DNA of 64,000 bases from an uncultured Collinsella sp. (GCA_900767675.1 CAAFZX010000004.1:62001-126000), one strand, 5' to 3'; shown: positions 52,617 to 62,881, counted from the first letter of the stretch. The notes: generated by a model not told the origin, from the letters alone. A program made the numbers and translations.

Positions 52617-53582
52617 CTATTTTTGCTTATCCTGCTCCAGCAGATCGGACGGCGTGCGGTCGGGCTTGCCGCCGCGGAAGATCTCGCGACCGTGCAGGCG
52701 ATGCTCCAAGTCGCGCTCGGCCTTTTCTTCCGTGATCTTGGTCTGGCTTACCGCCGGGTCCTCAATCAGTGACGACACCGAGTTCACCTGCTTTTGGATG
52801 CGCTCGGCAATCGTGTCGTCCATGCTCACGATACGCATCTTCCAGTCGATGCTCGTGGCATTTGACGAGCTCTTGGTCCACACGAACGTCAGAATGGCGC
52901 TCTGATGGCCCTGTGCGGGAAACATGCCAAAGAAAGAGTCGTGCTGGATCTTGCTGTCCTCGTCGATATAGGCGTGCACGTTATACACCACGCGGTCGAT
53001 CTTATCGTTGAGCAACGCGTTGGTCGCAAGTGCCGCAGCCTGAATCTGCCCGTTGGACAGCAGCTCTAGTTCGTTGGCAGACGACGTGTCCAACACCGTC
53101 ACCTCGACCGTGCCCGTGCGCTCGTCCGCCTCGTCAACGCTAAAGTCAAGCGGGAACTGCGTAAAGCCGTTACCCCACTCGAGTCCACCCTTGAGTGCTG
53201 TAGAAACGGTATCGACCGAAACGCTCTCGGACAGGTTGGCAGTGTTCAGACGGCGCATCACGCCGTAGCCGATCTGCATGCCCACGATCAGTACAAGGAT
53301 GCCGATGACTACAGCCATGGCGGTCTTCGTAATGGTATGGCTCACCTGCGAGCCCGAAGGGTCGTCCTCGGACAGCGGGTCGATCTGCTTTGTCTGGCTT
53401 GCGCGATCTTCGCTGCGAAGCTGCGCCAGTGCCGCCTTGTCGCCGCGCTTGGCCGCAGCCTCTTTTTCGCGCATGCGCTCGGTGCGCTTTTTGGCAAGCG
53501 TCGGATCCAAAACGCCGGATGCGTCGATCTCGGAGAATAACTCCGTCACTTCTTCCGGAGTCAAAGGGTTCTTGTCAGCCAT
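52617..53582 (-). CDS. Unknown single-pass membrane protein
   Basis: I do not recognise this 321-residue protein. A charged, helical cytoplasmic N-terminus (~1-85, with AKKRTERMREKEAAAKRGDK) is followed by one membrane helix (TAMAVVIGILVLIVGMQIGY, ~88-108). An extracytoplasmic domain (~110-285) has predicted alternating strands and helices, and there is a basic C-terminal tail. No enzyme motif or cysteine pair is visible. AGGAAG precedes the ATG. It lies 20 nt from the end of the ABC exporter gene in the same direction and may be co-transcribed with it. Confidence 0.75.
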   Translation of the reverse strand: MADKNPLTPEEVTELFSEIDASGVLDPTLAKKRTERMREKEAAAKRGDKAALAQLRSEDRASQTKQIDPLSEDDPSGSQVSHTITKTAMAVVIGILVLIVGMQIGYGVMRRLNTANLSESVSVDTVSTALKGGLEWGNGFTQFPLDFSVDEADERTGTVEVTVLDTSSANELELLSNGQIQAAALATNALLNDKIDRVVYNVHAYIDEDSKIQHDSFFGMFPAQGHQSAILTFVWTKSSSNATSIDWKMRIVSMDDTIAERIQKQVNSVSSLIEDPAVSQTKITEEKAERDLEHRLHGREIFRGGKPDRTPSDLLEQDKQK

Positions 53583-53601
53583 AAACTTCCTGTCATATCA
53601 A

Positions 53602-55374
53602 TCAGTCGAGCTCGTGCGCACGCGCACCTTCGAACTGCATTCGATAGTAACGGGCATAGGTGCCGCCACGGGCGAGAAGCTGCTCGTGCGTACCACGTTC
53701 CACAACGCGACCATGCTCGACGGTCGCAATCTCGTCGGCATGTTTAATGGTCGAGAGACGGTGGGCGATGATGATCGTGGTGCGACCGCGCGCCAGGCGC
53801 TCGAGCGACTCCTGCACCGCTTCCTCGCTCTCGTTATCCAAGGCGCTCGTCGCCTCGTCCAGGATCAGGATCTTGGGGTTCTTGAGAAACACACGCGCAA
53901 TGGCTACGCGCTGCTTCTGGCCACCCGAAAGACGGCTGCCGCGCTCGCCCACGACCGTGTCGTAGCCCTGCGGCAGCGACTCGATGAAGGCATCGATATT
54001 GGCACGGCGGGCGGCCGCGGCGACCTCTTCTGCCGTGGCGCCCGGCTTGCCGTAGGCGATGTTCTCGCCAATCGTACCGTCAAACAGGTAGACATCCTGC
54101 TGCACCAGGCCAATGGCGCGGCGCAGACTCTGTTGCGTCACGTCGCGCACGTCCTGGCCGTCGATGCTGATGGATCCAGCAGCCACGTCATAAAAGCGCG
54201 GCAGCAGCGAACACGTTGTGGACTTGCCGCCGCCCGAGGGGCCAACCAGCGCAATGGTCTGGCCGGGCTTGATGGACAGATCCATATGGTCGATAACAGG
54301 GCGCCCGTCGGCGCCGCCCTCGCCCAACTCAACATCCTCGTAGCTAAAGCACACGTCGCGATATTCAACCGCGCCAGCCGTCACCTGCAGATCCGCGGCA
54401 TCCGGCTTGTCCTGGATATCCGGGGCGGTCGAAAGCACCTCGTCCATGCGTTTAAAGCCGGCGATGGCCTTCTGATACGTCTCAGCCGAGTTCACAAGCG
54501 TCTCGAGCGGGGTGCAGAACAGCGAAATGTAGAGCGCGAAGGTCGCCATATCGACCGCCTGCAGCTGTCCCTGGGCCACCAGCCAACCACCCAGCAGCAC
54601 CACAATCACGTACAGCACGCCCGAGAGCAGACCATACGTCGCAGTGTAGACGCCCATGGCGTGATACATATTCTCCTTGGACGAAAGATAGCGGTCGTTG
54701 GAGGCGCGGAACTTGGAGCGCTCAGCTTCCTCGTTCGCAAAACTCTTTACCACGCGCATGCCTGCCAGCGAATCCTGCAGCTGAGCATTAATGCCGCTGA
54801 TCTTTTTGCGGTTGTCGCTGAAGACCTCGCGCATGCGCATGTTCTGCCAAAACATGATGACCGCAAACGCCGCCGTCACCACGGCCATGGCGAGCGCCAG
54901 CACCGGGGCAATAGCAAAGAGGATCACAAACGAGCCGACGATCTCAATGCCGCAGATGATAATCCACTCGGGCACATGGTGTGCCGCCTCGCAGATATCG
55001 AACAGGTCGTTGACCACGCGGCTCATCATGTCACCCGAGCTGTTGCGATCGAAGTACGCAAAGCTAAAGCGCTCGTACTGATCGAACAGGTCCTCGCGCA
55101 TCTTGGACTCCATGCGCGCGCCCATCACGTGGCCCCAGTAACTCACAAAGTAGCGACAGGCGCAACGGATGGCATACATCAGTACCAAGCCGACCGCGAT
55201 CATACCGAGCGCCTGCATAATAGCAGCCTGACCATGGGTAAAGAGCCCGCCGGTCAGATTGCGCAGAATGATAGGAAACGCCAAGTCAATGGCGGCAAGC
55301 ACCAGGGCACAAACAGTATCGGCAACAAAAAGCCCCATCTGGGGCTTGTAATACGAAAGAAACCTCTTCAGCAT
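53602..55374 (-). CDS. ABC exporter half-transporter (permease-ATPase fusion)
   Basis: This is an MsbA/BmrA-type exporter of 590 residues. Six membrane helices lie in ~15-310. The nucleotide-binding domain at ~335-585 carries Walker A GPSGGGKST, Q-loop GLVQQDVYLFD, signature LSGGQKQRVAIARVFL, Walker B ILILDEATSALD and switch His in IIIAHRLSTIKHAD. It should act as a homodimer unless a partner is encoded elsewhere. The substrate is unknown; lipids, peptides or drugs are all possible. GAGGA precedes the ATG. A 12-bp palindrome (55406-55444) separates it from the Nudix gene. Confidence 0.93.
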   Translation of the reverse strand: MLKRFLSYYKPQMGLFVADTVCALVLAAIDLAFPIILRNLTGGLFTHGQAAIMQALGMIAVGLVLMYAIRCACRYFVSYWGHVMGARMESKMREDLFDQYERFSFAYFDRNSSGDMMSRVVNDLFDICEAAHHVPEWIIICGIEIVGSFVILFAIAPVLALAMAVVTAAFAVIMFWQNMRMREVFSDNRKKISGINAQLQDSLAGMRVVKSFANEEAERSKFRASNDRYLSSKENMYHAMGVYTATYGLLSGVLYVIVVLLGGWLVAQGQLQAVDMATFALYISLFCTPLETLVNSAETYQKAIAGFKRMDEVLSTAPDIQDKPDAADLQVTAGAVEYRDVCFSYEDVELGEGGADGRPVIDHMDLSIKPGQTIALVGPSGGGKSTTCSLLPRFYDVAAGSISIDGQDVRDVTQQSLRRAIGLVQQDVYLFDGTIGENIAYGKPGATAEEVAAAARRANIDAFIESLPQGYDTVVGERGSRLSGGQKQRVAIARVFLKNPKILILDEATSALDNESEEAVQESLERLARGRTTIIIAHRLSTIKHADEIATVEHGRVVERGTHEQLLARGGTYARYYRMQFEGARAHELD

Positions 55375-55405
55375 GTGATCCTCAAAGAAATCTCAGCAAC
55401 GTAAG

Positions 55406-55444
55406 GCCCTGGGACAAAGCAATCAGCAGTACTTGTCCCAGGGC
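55406..55444. repeat. 12-bp palindrome with CTGGGACAA arms
   Basis: GCCCTGGGACAA (55406-55417) and TTGTCCCAGGGC (55433-55444) flank a 15-nt loop. It has no T-tract. The GGGACA core resembles the larger palindromes in this window. Confidence 0.6.
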
Positions 55445-55456
55445 TACCCCCACTCG

Positions 55457-56152
55457 TTAAAGCTCCGCGCCCCCAAGGCGGTGCGCGATGCTATCGCAGG
55501 CCAAGGCGCCCACGACGGTCTTGGCATCTTCGATCTTGCCGTCGAGCACGGCGTCGATCAGCTCGTGCAGCGGCACGAGGTCCACGTTGACGAACTCGTC
55601 ATCATCGGGGTTGGGTGCATCGAACTCGAGCTTGGTGGCCAGGTAGATATGAATGATCTCGTCGCAGAAGCCGCAGGTCGTGACAATCGACGTCAAAAAG
55701 CGAATGCGGCCGGCCCTAAAGCCCGTCTCCTCGTGCAGCTCACGCTTGGCGCAATCGAGCGGATCCTCGCCCGGATCGAGCTTGCCGGCGGGAATCTCGA
55801 CCGTCACGCGGTCGATGGCGGTGCGGTACTGACGCACCAGCACAATCTTGCCGCTCTCGGTAAGCGCCACAACGGCCGCCGCGCCAGGATGTCGAATCAC
55901 ATCGCGGGCGCTGCGGTGACCGTTGGGCAGCTCAACCTCAAGACGGTGGACGTCGAGGATCTTGCCTTTCCAGGCGCACTCCTCCGAAAGAATCTTCTCG
56001 TGTAGCTCGGCATCGTGCGGGTCGTCATCGCCCAGCACCAGCATCGGCTCGTCGACAACCTCGCCACCCGGCTCGCCCTCGGCGTGTCCGTACGCGCGGC
56101 CATCTTCCTCGACGATCTGCGCGTCCACGAGCTCTTCGTTCTTCTCGTCCAT
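55457..56152 (-). CDS. Nudix hydrolase, ADP-ribose pyrophosphatase type
   Basis: This enzyme hydrolyses nucleoside diphosphate-X compounds, likely ADP-ribose, 231 residues. The Nudix box is complete: GKLDPGEDPLDCAKRELHEE followed by TGF. The preceding KIVLVRQYRTAIDRVTVEIP is typical of NudF/ADPRase enzymes. A ~45-residue acidic N-terminus (EEDGRAYGHAEGEPGGEVVD) is not part of the fold. The start is uncertain: ATG at 56161 touches GAGAGGA, while ATG at 56152 has it 9 nt upstream and is preferred. purD lies immediately upstream (22 nt), so they are probably co-transcribed. Confidence 0.92.
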   Translation of the reverse strand: MDEKNEELVDAQIVEEDGRAYGHAEGEPGGEVVDEPMLVLGDDDPHDAELHEKILSEECAWKGKILDVHRLEVELPNGHRSARDVIRHPGAAAVVALTESGKIVLVRQYRTAIDRVTVEIPAGKLDPGEDPLDCAKRELHEETGFRAGRIRFLTSIVTTCGFCDEIIHIYLATKLEFDAPNPDDDEFVNVDLVPLHELIDAVLDGKIEDAKTVVGALACDSIAHRLGGAEL

Positions 56153-56173
56153 CCGTCTCATTCCTCTCGGACT

Positions 56174-57478
56174 TTAGGCATCCCAGGCGTCGCGGCCACG
56201 CAGTGCGCGCAGACCGATGTCGTGACGCAGGGTCTTGCCCTCAAAATCAATCTTCTCGCAGGCATCGTAAGCAAGGTTGCGAGCGTTCTCAAACGTGTCG
56301 CCCAGCGCGGTCACGGCAAGCACACGGCCACCGTTGGTCACGAGCTGACCGTCCACCACGGCGGTGCCGGCATGGTACACGGTCACGTTCTCCATGGCCT
56401 CGGCGTCGGCGATGCCGGTGATGACTTTGCCCTTCTCATAGCTGCCGGGGTAGCCCGCGCTCGTCAGGACAACGGCCACAGCCCACTCGTCACGCCAATC
56501 GAGCTCAATCTGATCAAGCTCGCAGTTGGCGCAGGCGAGCATAACCTCGACCAGGTCGTTCTTGAGGCGCGGCAGCACGACCTGCGTCTCGGGGTCGCCA
56601 AAGCGGGCATTGAACTCCAGCACCTTGGGGCCGGCGGGGGTGAGCATAAAGCCACCGTACAGGCAGCCGCGGTAGTCGATGCCCTCGGCAGCAAGCTCGG
56701 CCACGGTCTGCTCCATGACCGCCACCATGGTGGCGTGCTCCTCGTCGGTCACGATGGGCACCGGGCTGTAAACGCCCATGCCGCCGGTGTTGGGGCCTTT
56801 GTCGCCCTCGAGCGCGCGCTTGTGGTCCTGCGAGGTGGCCATGGGGCGCACGGTCTTGCCGTCGGTAAAGGCCAGCAGCGAACACTCGGGGCCAACCAGC
56901 ATCTCCTCAATGACAACGGTGTTGCCGGCATCACCAAAGGTACCGCCAAAGCACTCGCGCACGGCCTCTTCGGCCTGCTCGAGCTCAGTCGCCACGATAA
57001 CGCCCTTGCCTGCGGCCAGGCCGTCAGCCTTCACGACCAGCGGGGCACCCTGCTCACGCACATAGGCGAGAGCCGAAGCCTCGTCAGTAAACGAGCCATA
57101 GGCGGCCGTCGGAATGCCGGCACGCTCCATGAGCTGCTTGGAGAATAGCTTGGAGCCCTCCATCTGGGCACCCTCGGCACCCGGACCAAAGCAGGGAATA
57201 CCCGCCGCGCGCACGGCATCGGCCACGCCCGCCACGAGCGGAGCCTCGGGGCCAATCACCACGAGTCCGCATCCATGGCTCTGGGCAAACGCCGCCACGG
57301 CCGCAGGATCGCAATCGTCGAGAACCACGTTCTCGCCGCAGCTCGCGGTGCCGCCGTTACCCGGCGCAATGTAGAGCTTGCCGGCGCGCGGTGATGCTGC
57401 GAGCTTAGCTGCCAAAGCGTGCTCGCGGCCGCCGCTGCCCAACAACAAGATGTCGATGGTTTGAGTGTCCGCCTTCAA
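56174..57478 (-). CDS. purD: Phosphoribosylamine-glycine ligase
   Basis: This enzyme carries out the second purine step, joining glycine to phosphoribosylamine, 434 residues, ATP-grasp family. The N-terminus IDILLLGSGGREHALAAKLA, GSKLFSKQLMERAGIPTA, the ATP-grasp signature PLVVKADGLAAGKGVIVA and metal site KVLEFNARFGDPETQ are all present. The start is a TTG at 57478 with GAGGAGG 5 nt upstream; the longer frame to 57649 would overlap purA. The glycine-ligase step complements purN, M, F, E and A in this window. Confidence 0.95.
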   Translation of the reverse strand: MKADTQTIDILLLGSGGREHALAAKLAASPRAGKLYIAPGNGGTASCGENVVLDDCDPAAVAAFAQSHGCGLVVIGPEAPLVAGVADAVRAAGIPCFGPGAEGAQMEGSKLFSKQLMERAGIPTAAYGSFTDEASALAYVREQGAPLVVKADGLAAGKGVIVATELEQAEEAVRECFGGTFGDAGNTVVIEEMLVGPECSLLAFTDGKTVRPMATSQDHKRALEGDKGPNTGGMGVYSPVPIVTDEEHATMVAVMEQTVAELAAEGIDYRGCLYGGFMLTPAGPKVLEFNARFGDPETQVVLPRLKNDLVEVMLACANCELDQIELDWRDEWAVAVVLTSAGYPGSYEKGKVITGIADAEAMENVTVYHAGTAVVDGQLVTNGGRVLAVTALGDTFENARNLAYDACEKIDFEGKTLRHDIGLRALRGRDAWDA

Positions 57479-57535
57479 GGGTGCCTCCTCTATGGATGAA
57501 CGGCCCGCCAACCATGCGGACCCATTACAAAGCAA

Positions 57536-57577
57536 ATATACCCCTCGGCCGCCCGCTTGGGCTGCAAAGGGGTATAT
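57536..57577 (-). terminator. Intrinsic terminator of purA
   Basis: Reading leftward, ATATACCCCT and AGGGGTATAT (one pairing per arm) enclose a GC-rich inner hairpin GCCCAAGCGGGC, then ATTTGCTTT. It lies 23 nt after the purA stop. Confidence 0.75.
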
Positions 57578-57599
57578 CGCAATAACCGAATAGTGCCGA

Positions 57600-58886
<1,287 letters not shown>

Positions 58887-58979
58887 GTTTACTCCTTACA
58901 TTCATGGACTGTCTACGCGCCACGCCGGCACGCAGAAGCACAAAACATTCCCAGTATACCCGTGCAACGGGCGCCTGTC

Positions 58980-60371
58980 CTACTCCTCGGTATGCGCCCC
59001 ATCAAGCTCATAGAACTTGGTGGATGCCGGCAGGAACATCAGGTCGACGTCACCGATCGGGCCCGAACGGTTCTTGGCCACGACGATACGCGTAACGCCC
59101 TCGTCGGGTCGATCGTCACGCGAAGCCTCGGCCTCATCGGCGGAGCGGTCCAAGAACATAACGATGTCGGCGTCCTGCTCGATGGATCCCGATTCACGCA
59201 GGTCGGACAGCTGCGGGCGCTTGCCGGTACGGGACTCGACCTGACGCGACAGCTGCGACAGCGCGATCAGCGGAATCTTGAGCTCCTTGGCCATAATCTT
59301 CAGACCTCGCGACATCTCGGAGACCTCGACGGTGCGGCTCTCGGAACGACGTCCCGGCGGAGGACTCACCAACTGCAGGTAGTCCAGGATGATGATGGCC
59401 TTCTCCTTGTTGTGAAGCATGCGGCGGCTCTTGGCGCGGATCTCGGTCACCGTGGTGCCGGGCGTATCGTCAATCAGGATGTCGAGCTTAGACAAGGTCT
59501 GCGTGGCCTCGTTGATATTTGCCCACTGCTCGGGGCTAATGCGGCCCGTACGGAAGTCGCTGATCGAGATCATGGCGTAGGCGCAAATCAGGCGCTGGGC
59601 AATTTCCTTGCCCGACATCTCTAGCGAAAAGAAGCCGACGGTATAGCCCGCAGCGGCGGCATTCAGCGCCAGGTTCAGAGCGAATGACGTCTTACCCACG
59701 GCAGGGCGGGCGCCGATAATGATGAGCTGACCCTCGCGGAAACCCATAAGCATGCGGTCGAGCGACGGGAAGCCGGTGGGCACGCCCGCGGCCTGTCCAC
59801 CGGCCTTACACACTTCCTCGGCCTCGTTATAGGCCTCGACCATAAACTCGGTCAGTGTCTTATAGCTCGACTTGACCTCGCGCGCCGTGACCTTGAGCAG
59901 CTTGCTCTCGGCCAACTCCACGACCTCTTTGGTGTCGGTAGGGGCGTTATAGGCCAGCGCGTTGATCTCGTTGGTGGCACCGATCAGCTCGCGCAGCATC
60001 GAGTCGCGGCGAACGATGGCGGCATGGTGCTGCCAGTTCACAAGTGACAGGGTCTGACCCATCAGCTCCAAAATGTAGGCCTCGCCGCCCACGGCATCAA
60101 GCTTGTTGATGCTGCGCAGGTAATCGATCAGCGAGATAGAGTCGATGGGAATGCGGCTGTTGTACATATCGACCATCGCGGTGTAGATGGTCTTATGAAT
60201 GGGCCGGTAGAAGTCATCGGGCTGCAGCTCGACCTGGGCCTCCTCGACCACCTCGGGCGATAGCAGCATGGCGGCCAGTACATTGGCCTCTGCATCTTGG
60301 TTTTGAGGGAGACCCAACTTGGAGCCACGGTCCTCGACCGTCAGCCCCGTCTCCCTTTCGTCATATGCCAT
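58980..60371 (-). CDS. dnaB: Replicative DNA helicase
   Basis: This is the hexameric helicase of the replication fork, 463 residues. The N-terminal DnaG-interacting domain starts at PQNQDAEANVLAAMLLSPEV. The RecA-like motor has Walker A GARPAVGKTSFALN, IFFSLEM-like GFFSLEMSGKEIAQRL, Walker B AIIILDYLQLV, and the arginine-finger region ESGSIEQDADIVMFLDR. No intein is present. ATG 60371 has GAGGA 5 nt upstream; ATG 60383 is an alternative. It follows the rpsF-rplI operon, as in many Gram-positives, but a terminator lies between. Confidence 0.96.
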   Translation of the reverse strand: MAYDERETGLTVEDRGSKLGLPQNQDAEANVLAAMLLSPEVVEEAQVELQPDDFYRPIHKTIYTAMVDMYNSRIPIDSISLIDYLRSINKLDAVGGEAYILELMGQTLSLVNWQHHAAIVRRDSMLRELIGATNEINALAYNAPTDTKEVVELAESKLLKVTAREVKSSYKTLTEFMVEAYNEAEEVCKAGGQAAGVPTGFPSLDRMLMGFREGQLIIIGARPAVGKTSFALNLALNAAAAGYTVGFFSLEMSGKEIAQRLICAYAMISISDFRTGRISPEQWANINEATQTLSKLDILIDDTPGTTVTEIRAKSRRMLHNKEKAIIILDYLQLVSPPPGRRSESRTVEVSEMSRGLKIMAKELKIPLIALSQLSRQVESRTGKRPQLSDLRESGSIEQDADIVMFLDRSADEAEASRDDRPDEGVTRIVVAKNRSGPIGDVDLMFLPASTKFYELDGAHTEE

Positions 60372-60526
60372 GAGCATCCTCATTCATATCGCTTGCGAGC
60401 ATCCATAGTATCAGCCACGGTCCCAAAACGGACCGCGCGCCGGCAATCATCGCCGAACCAAACGGATGAACGGTCCCGCAATTGGGACTTCACCATAACG
60501 TCTGCCATAGCGCTCGCTGAGCGTAG

Positions 60527-60563
60527 AAAACAAAAGGGCGCCCTGGTTTCCCAGAGCGCCCTT
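60527..60563 (-). terminator. Intrinsic terminator of the rpsF-rplI operon
   Basis: Reading leftward, AAGGGCGCTCTGG pairs with CCAGGGCGCCCTT around GAAA, then TTGTTTT. It lies 33 nt after the rplI stop and ahead of dnaB. Confidence 0.85.
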
Positions 60564-60595
60564 CTTAGAACAAGGTTGTTGCGTTGCAGCAAATG

Positions 60596-61135
60596 CTACT
60601 CGGCAGCAGCCTCAGTCTCGACCTCGGCGGTCTCGGCCTCGGCGACCTCAGCGGTCTCCTCAGTCTCAGCCTCGGCAGCGAGCTCCTCGGCGGTAACGCC
60701 AACGAGAACGACAACCTCGGCCTTGATCTCGCGGTACAGCGAGATGGCAACGGTGTGGGCACCGGCAACCTTGATGGGCTTACCGAGCTCGACGCGCTTG
60801 CGGTCGATGTCCATACCGAGCTGAGCCTTGATGGCGTCAGCGATCATAGCGGCGGTAACGGAGCCAAAGAGGATGCCCTCGTCGCCGACCTTGACGTCAA
60901 CGGTGACCGTCTTGCCCTCGAAGGCAGCCTTGGTCTCGTTGGCGGTAGCCAGACGGACGGCCTCGCGCTTGGCGATGTTGTTGCGACGCTCGTCAAGCTG
61001 CTTAAGGTTGCCCTTGGTGGCGGCAACAGCGAGCTTCTTGGGGAACAGGAAGTTCTCAGCGTAACCCTGAGCGACCTCTACGACGTCACCCTCGCCGCCC
61101 TTGCCCTTGATCTCATCGAGAAGAATAACCTTCAT
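60596..61135 (-). CDS. rplI: 50S ribosomal protein L9 with acidic tail
   Basis: This is a large-subunit protein of 179 residues (norm ~150). The N-terminal signature MKVILLDEIKGKGGEGDVVE followed by VAQGYAENFLFPKKLA is intact, as is the C-terminal domain GSVTAAMIADAIKAQLGMDI. The last ~30 residues are a low-complexity acidic tail of Ala/Glu/Thr/Val (AEAETEETAEVAEAETAEVE) not found in standard L9. GGGAGAC precedes the ATG. It is the last gene of rpsF-ssb-rpsR-rplI. Confidence 0.97.
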   Translation of the reverse strand: MKVILLDEIKGKGGEGDVVEVAQGYAENFLFPKKLAVAATKGNLKQLDERRNNIAKREAVRLATANETKAAFEGKTVTVDVKVGDEGILFGSVTAAMIADAIKAQLGMDIDRKRVELGKPIKVAGAHTVAISLYREIKAEVVVLVGVTAEELAAEAETEETAEVAEAETAEVETEAAAE

Positions 61136-61150
61136 GATGCGTCTCCCTTC

Positions 61151-61417
61151 TTAGCCGCGGTCGCGGTTGCCACGAGAGGAAACCACGGGGACGGTGTACG
61201 GCAGGAGAGCCATCTCGCGGGCGCGCTTGATGGCGTTGGCGATGTCATGCTGATGCTGCGTGCAAGCGCCAGTGACGCGACGGGGCTTGATCTTGCCACG
61301 GTCGGTCATGTACTTACGGAGAAGCTGAGTGTCCTTATAGTCGATGAACTCAGTGTTCTCCTTGCAGAACTGGCAGTACTTACGACGCGGCTGACGTGCA
61401 GAAAAATCATTAGCCAT
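61151..61417 (-). CDS. rpsR: 30S ribosomal protein S18
   Basis: This is a small-subunit protein of 88 residues. RKYCQFCKENTEFIDYKDTQ and LLRKYMTDRGKIKPRRVTGA, then CTQHQHDIANAIKRAREMAL, cover the whole family. CQFC plus the later Cys and His suggest the zinc-binding C+ form. The start at 61417 has AAAGGT upstream; an in-frame start at 61468 is rejected because the extra residues do not match the family. It forms a complex with S6 from the same operon. Confidence 0.96.
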   Translation of the reverse strand: MANDFSARQPRRKYCQFCKENTEFIDYKDTQLLRKYMTDRGKIKPRRVTGACTQHQHDIANAIKRAREMALLPYTVPVVSSRGNRDRG

Positions 61418-61489
61418 GTCAAAATACCTTTCGTTTGGCAACTTCGGCGAACCGAAGCCGCCTCTCACTCAAAAATAGGTGAACAGCCC

Positions 61490-61945
61490 TTAAAACGGGA
61501 TGTCCTCATCGTAGACGTCGACCGCGGGCGGCGTAGCCACCGGTGCGGCAGGACGCGGTGCGGGCGTCGCAGGGGCTGCGGGGGCGTAACCGCCCTGATC
61601 GTAGCCACCCTGGCCACCGCGGGAGCTCATAAACTCGATCTCATCGACGATGACCTCAAGCTTGCTCCGGCGCTGGCCGTCGCGCTCCCAAGAGCTGTAG
61701 CGCAGCTTGCCCTCGATCGCGACCTTGTTTCCCTTTGCCAGGAAACGGCTCACGGCCTCGGCGCGCGTGCCGAACATAGTGCAGTCGACAAAGTTGGGAT
61801 AGTCCTCCCACTCGCCAGTCTGCGGGTTGCGGCGACGATCGTTCACGGCGACGCCAAAGGACAGAACCTGGGTTCCGCCAGCGGTGGCGCGCAGCTCGGG
61901 ATCACGCGTGAGGTTACCGGTGATGTTCACTCGATTGATGCTCAT
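61490..61945 (-). CDS. ssb: Single-stranded DNA-binding protein
   Basis: This is an OB-fold protein of 151 residues that coats single-stranded DNA. SINRVNITGNLTRDPELRAT, the VNDRRRNPQTGEWEDYPNFV block and GKLRYSSWERDGQRRSKLEV define the fold (~1-110). A Gly/Ala/Pro-rich linker follows, and the tail VDVYDEDIPF is the acidic tip that recruits partner proteins. Its place between rpsF and rpsR is the classic Gram-positive arrangement. Confidence 0.96.
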   Translation of the reverse strand: MSINRVNITGNLTRDPELRATAGGTQVLSFGVAVNDRRRNPQTGEWEDYPNFVDCTMFGTRAEAVSRFLAKGNKVAIEGKLRYSSWERDGQRRSKLEVIVDEIEFMSSRGGQGGYDQGGYAPAAPATPAPRPAAPVATPPAVDVYDEDIPF

Positions 61946-61993
61946 AACTCACTACTTCCTCTTGGGGCACAAGCCCAGTCCAAAACGACAGTC

Positions 61994-62287
61994 TTACTCC
62001 TGGTCGTCGCGACGGACGATCATGTGGCGGACCACAGCGTCGGTGATGCGCAGGACGCGATCAAGCTCGGCGATCTGGGTAGGATCTGCGTGGAAATTGA
62101 TGAGGGTGTAGTCACCATCGGTGAGGTCGTTGATCTCGTAGGCGAGCTTGCGCTTGCCCCACTCGTCAACGGAGTCGACCTTGCCAGCGCCCTCAGCGAT
62201 CGTGGTATCGATACGCTTCATAACAGCGAGACGAGTCTCGGGGTCGAGCGACGGGTCAACAAAGAACAGCAGTTCATAAGCCTTCAT
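61994..62287 (-). CDS. rpsF: 30S ribosomal protein S6
   Basis: This is a small-subunit protein of 97 residues. MKAYELLFFVDPSLDPETRL, then VDEWGKRKLAYEINDLTDGD and YTLINFHADPTQIAELDRVL, cover the family. AGGAGGTGA lies 6 nt before ATG 62287; the in-frame start seven codons upstream would overlap that site. It is first in the operon, downstream of a good promoter (62387-62359) and a leader hairpin that could be the S6:S18 control element. Confidence 0.96.
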   Translation of the reverse strand: MKAYELLFFVDPSLDPETRLAVMKRIDTTIAEGAGKVDSVDEWGKRKLAYEINDLTDGDYTLINFHADPTQIAELDRVLRITDAVVRHMIVRRDDQE

Positions 62288-62311
62288 ATTGTCACCTCCT
62301 CTGGGCAAATG

Positions 62312-62340
62312 TGGCTTCAGGTCGTGAAGGTGCGCCTGAA
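62312..62340 (-). promoter_or_regulatory. Leader hairpin of rpsF, candidate S6:S18 autoregulatory element
   Basis: Reading leftward, GCTTCAGG pairs with CCTGAAGC around CGCACCTTCACGA. It lies 25 nt before the rpsF start. Its position, and a CACC in the loop, fit the known S6:S18-binding leader, but I could not confirm the full consensus. Confidence 0.4.
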
Positions 62341-62358
62341 GCAGGAAAAGACTTGGTA

Positions 62359-62387
62359 ATAATATCTTTCAACCTTCCAGGCTGCAA
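62359..62387 (-). promoter_or_regulatory. Promoter of the rpsF operon
   Basis: TTGCAG (62387-62382), a 17-nt spacer and TATTAT (62364-62359). It should give a ~65-nt leader containing the hairpin above. Confidence 0.7.
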
Positions 62388-62737
62388 GAATATGCAGCTA
62401 CAACCTCATGACCTCCACATATGTCCATACTCACACGGCACTTCATGCGTCTTCCAACCAAATGCTGACCAAATGCTTGACGAATCTGTGGACAAGATAC
62501 GGCGCTGCGGGGACAAGCCAAATCAAACCGCAGGTCAGCAATTGCAAGGCTTTGGTCGCGAAATGCATACCAGTGGTTCACAACACTGTTCAAAGATTTT
62601 TAAAATTGCTGCCACGTCGTTTATAAATACCCATTTTGATCAATTTGCCGCATGCAGCTCTGCTGGTCAGAGCCCGTTTTTGGCCTCCTGGATCCCATCA
62701 TGAAGCCAAACGTTTCAAAAAATGCCAACTTTTCTGT
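62388..62737. other. Intergenic region between rpsF and tRNA-Ser
   Basis: No gene. It is lower in GC than its surroundings. It contains a single DnaA-box-like TGTGGACAA (62489-62497), a short direct repeat ACCAAATGCT (twice near 62458-62478) and AAACCGCAGGTCAG (62527-62540), a partial match to the 14-mer found near several palindromes. Confidence 0.5.
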
Positions 62738-62765
62738 TTGCACTTTGCGATTCCTCGTGTATACT
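62738..62765 (+). promoter_or_regulatory. Promoter of the tRNA-Ser genes
   Basis: TTGCAC (62738-62743), a 16-nt spacer and TATACT (62760-62765), 17 nt before the first tRNA. Confidence 0.75.
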
Positions 62766-62781
62766 GACTTTCGCATTTAAC

Positions 62782-62872
62782 GGAGAGTTGTCCGAGTGGC
62801 CGAAGGAGCACGATTGGAAATCGTGTAGGCGTCAAAAGCGTCTCCAGGGTTCAAATCCCTGACTCTCCGCCA
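62782..62872 (+). tRNA. tRNA-Ser (GGA)
   Basis: A class II tRNA of 91 nt. Acceptor GGAGAGT pairs with ACTCTCC, discriminator G and encoded CCA. The anticodon loop TTGGAAA gives GGA. The long variable arm GGCGTCAAAAGCGTC and T-loop GGTTCAAATCC are typical of serine tRNAs. Confidence 0.97.
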
Positions 62873-62881
62873 GTTAATTCC

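Noticed and set aside
62388..62737. Replication origin near rpsF/dnaB
   Set aside because: Only one DnaA-box-like sequence is seen, no cluster, and dnaA, dnaN and rpmH are absent from the window. dnaB and ssb beside rpsF and rplI is an ordinary arrangement.
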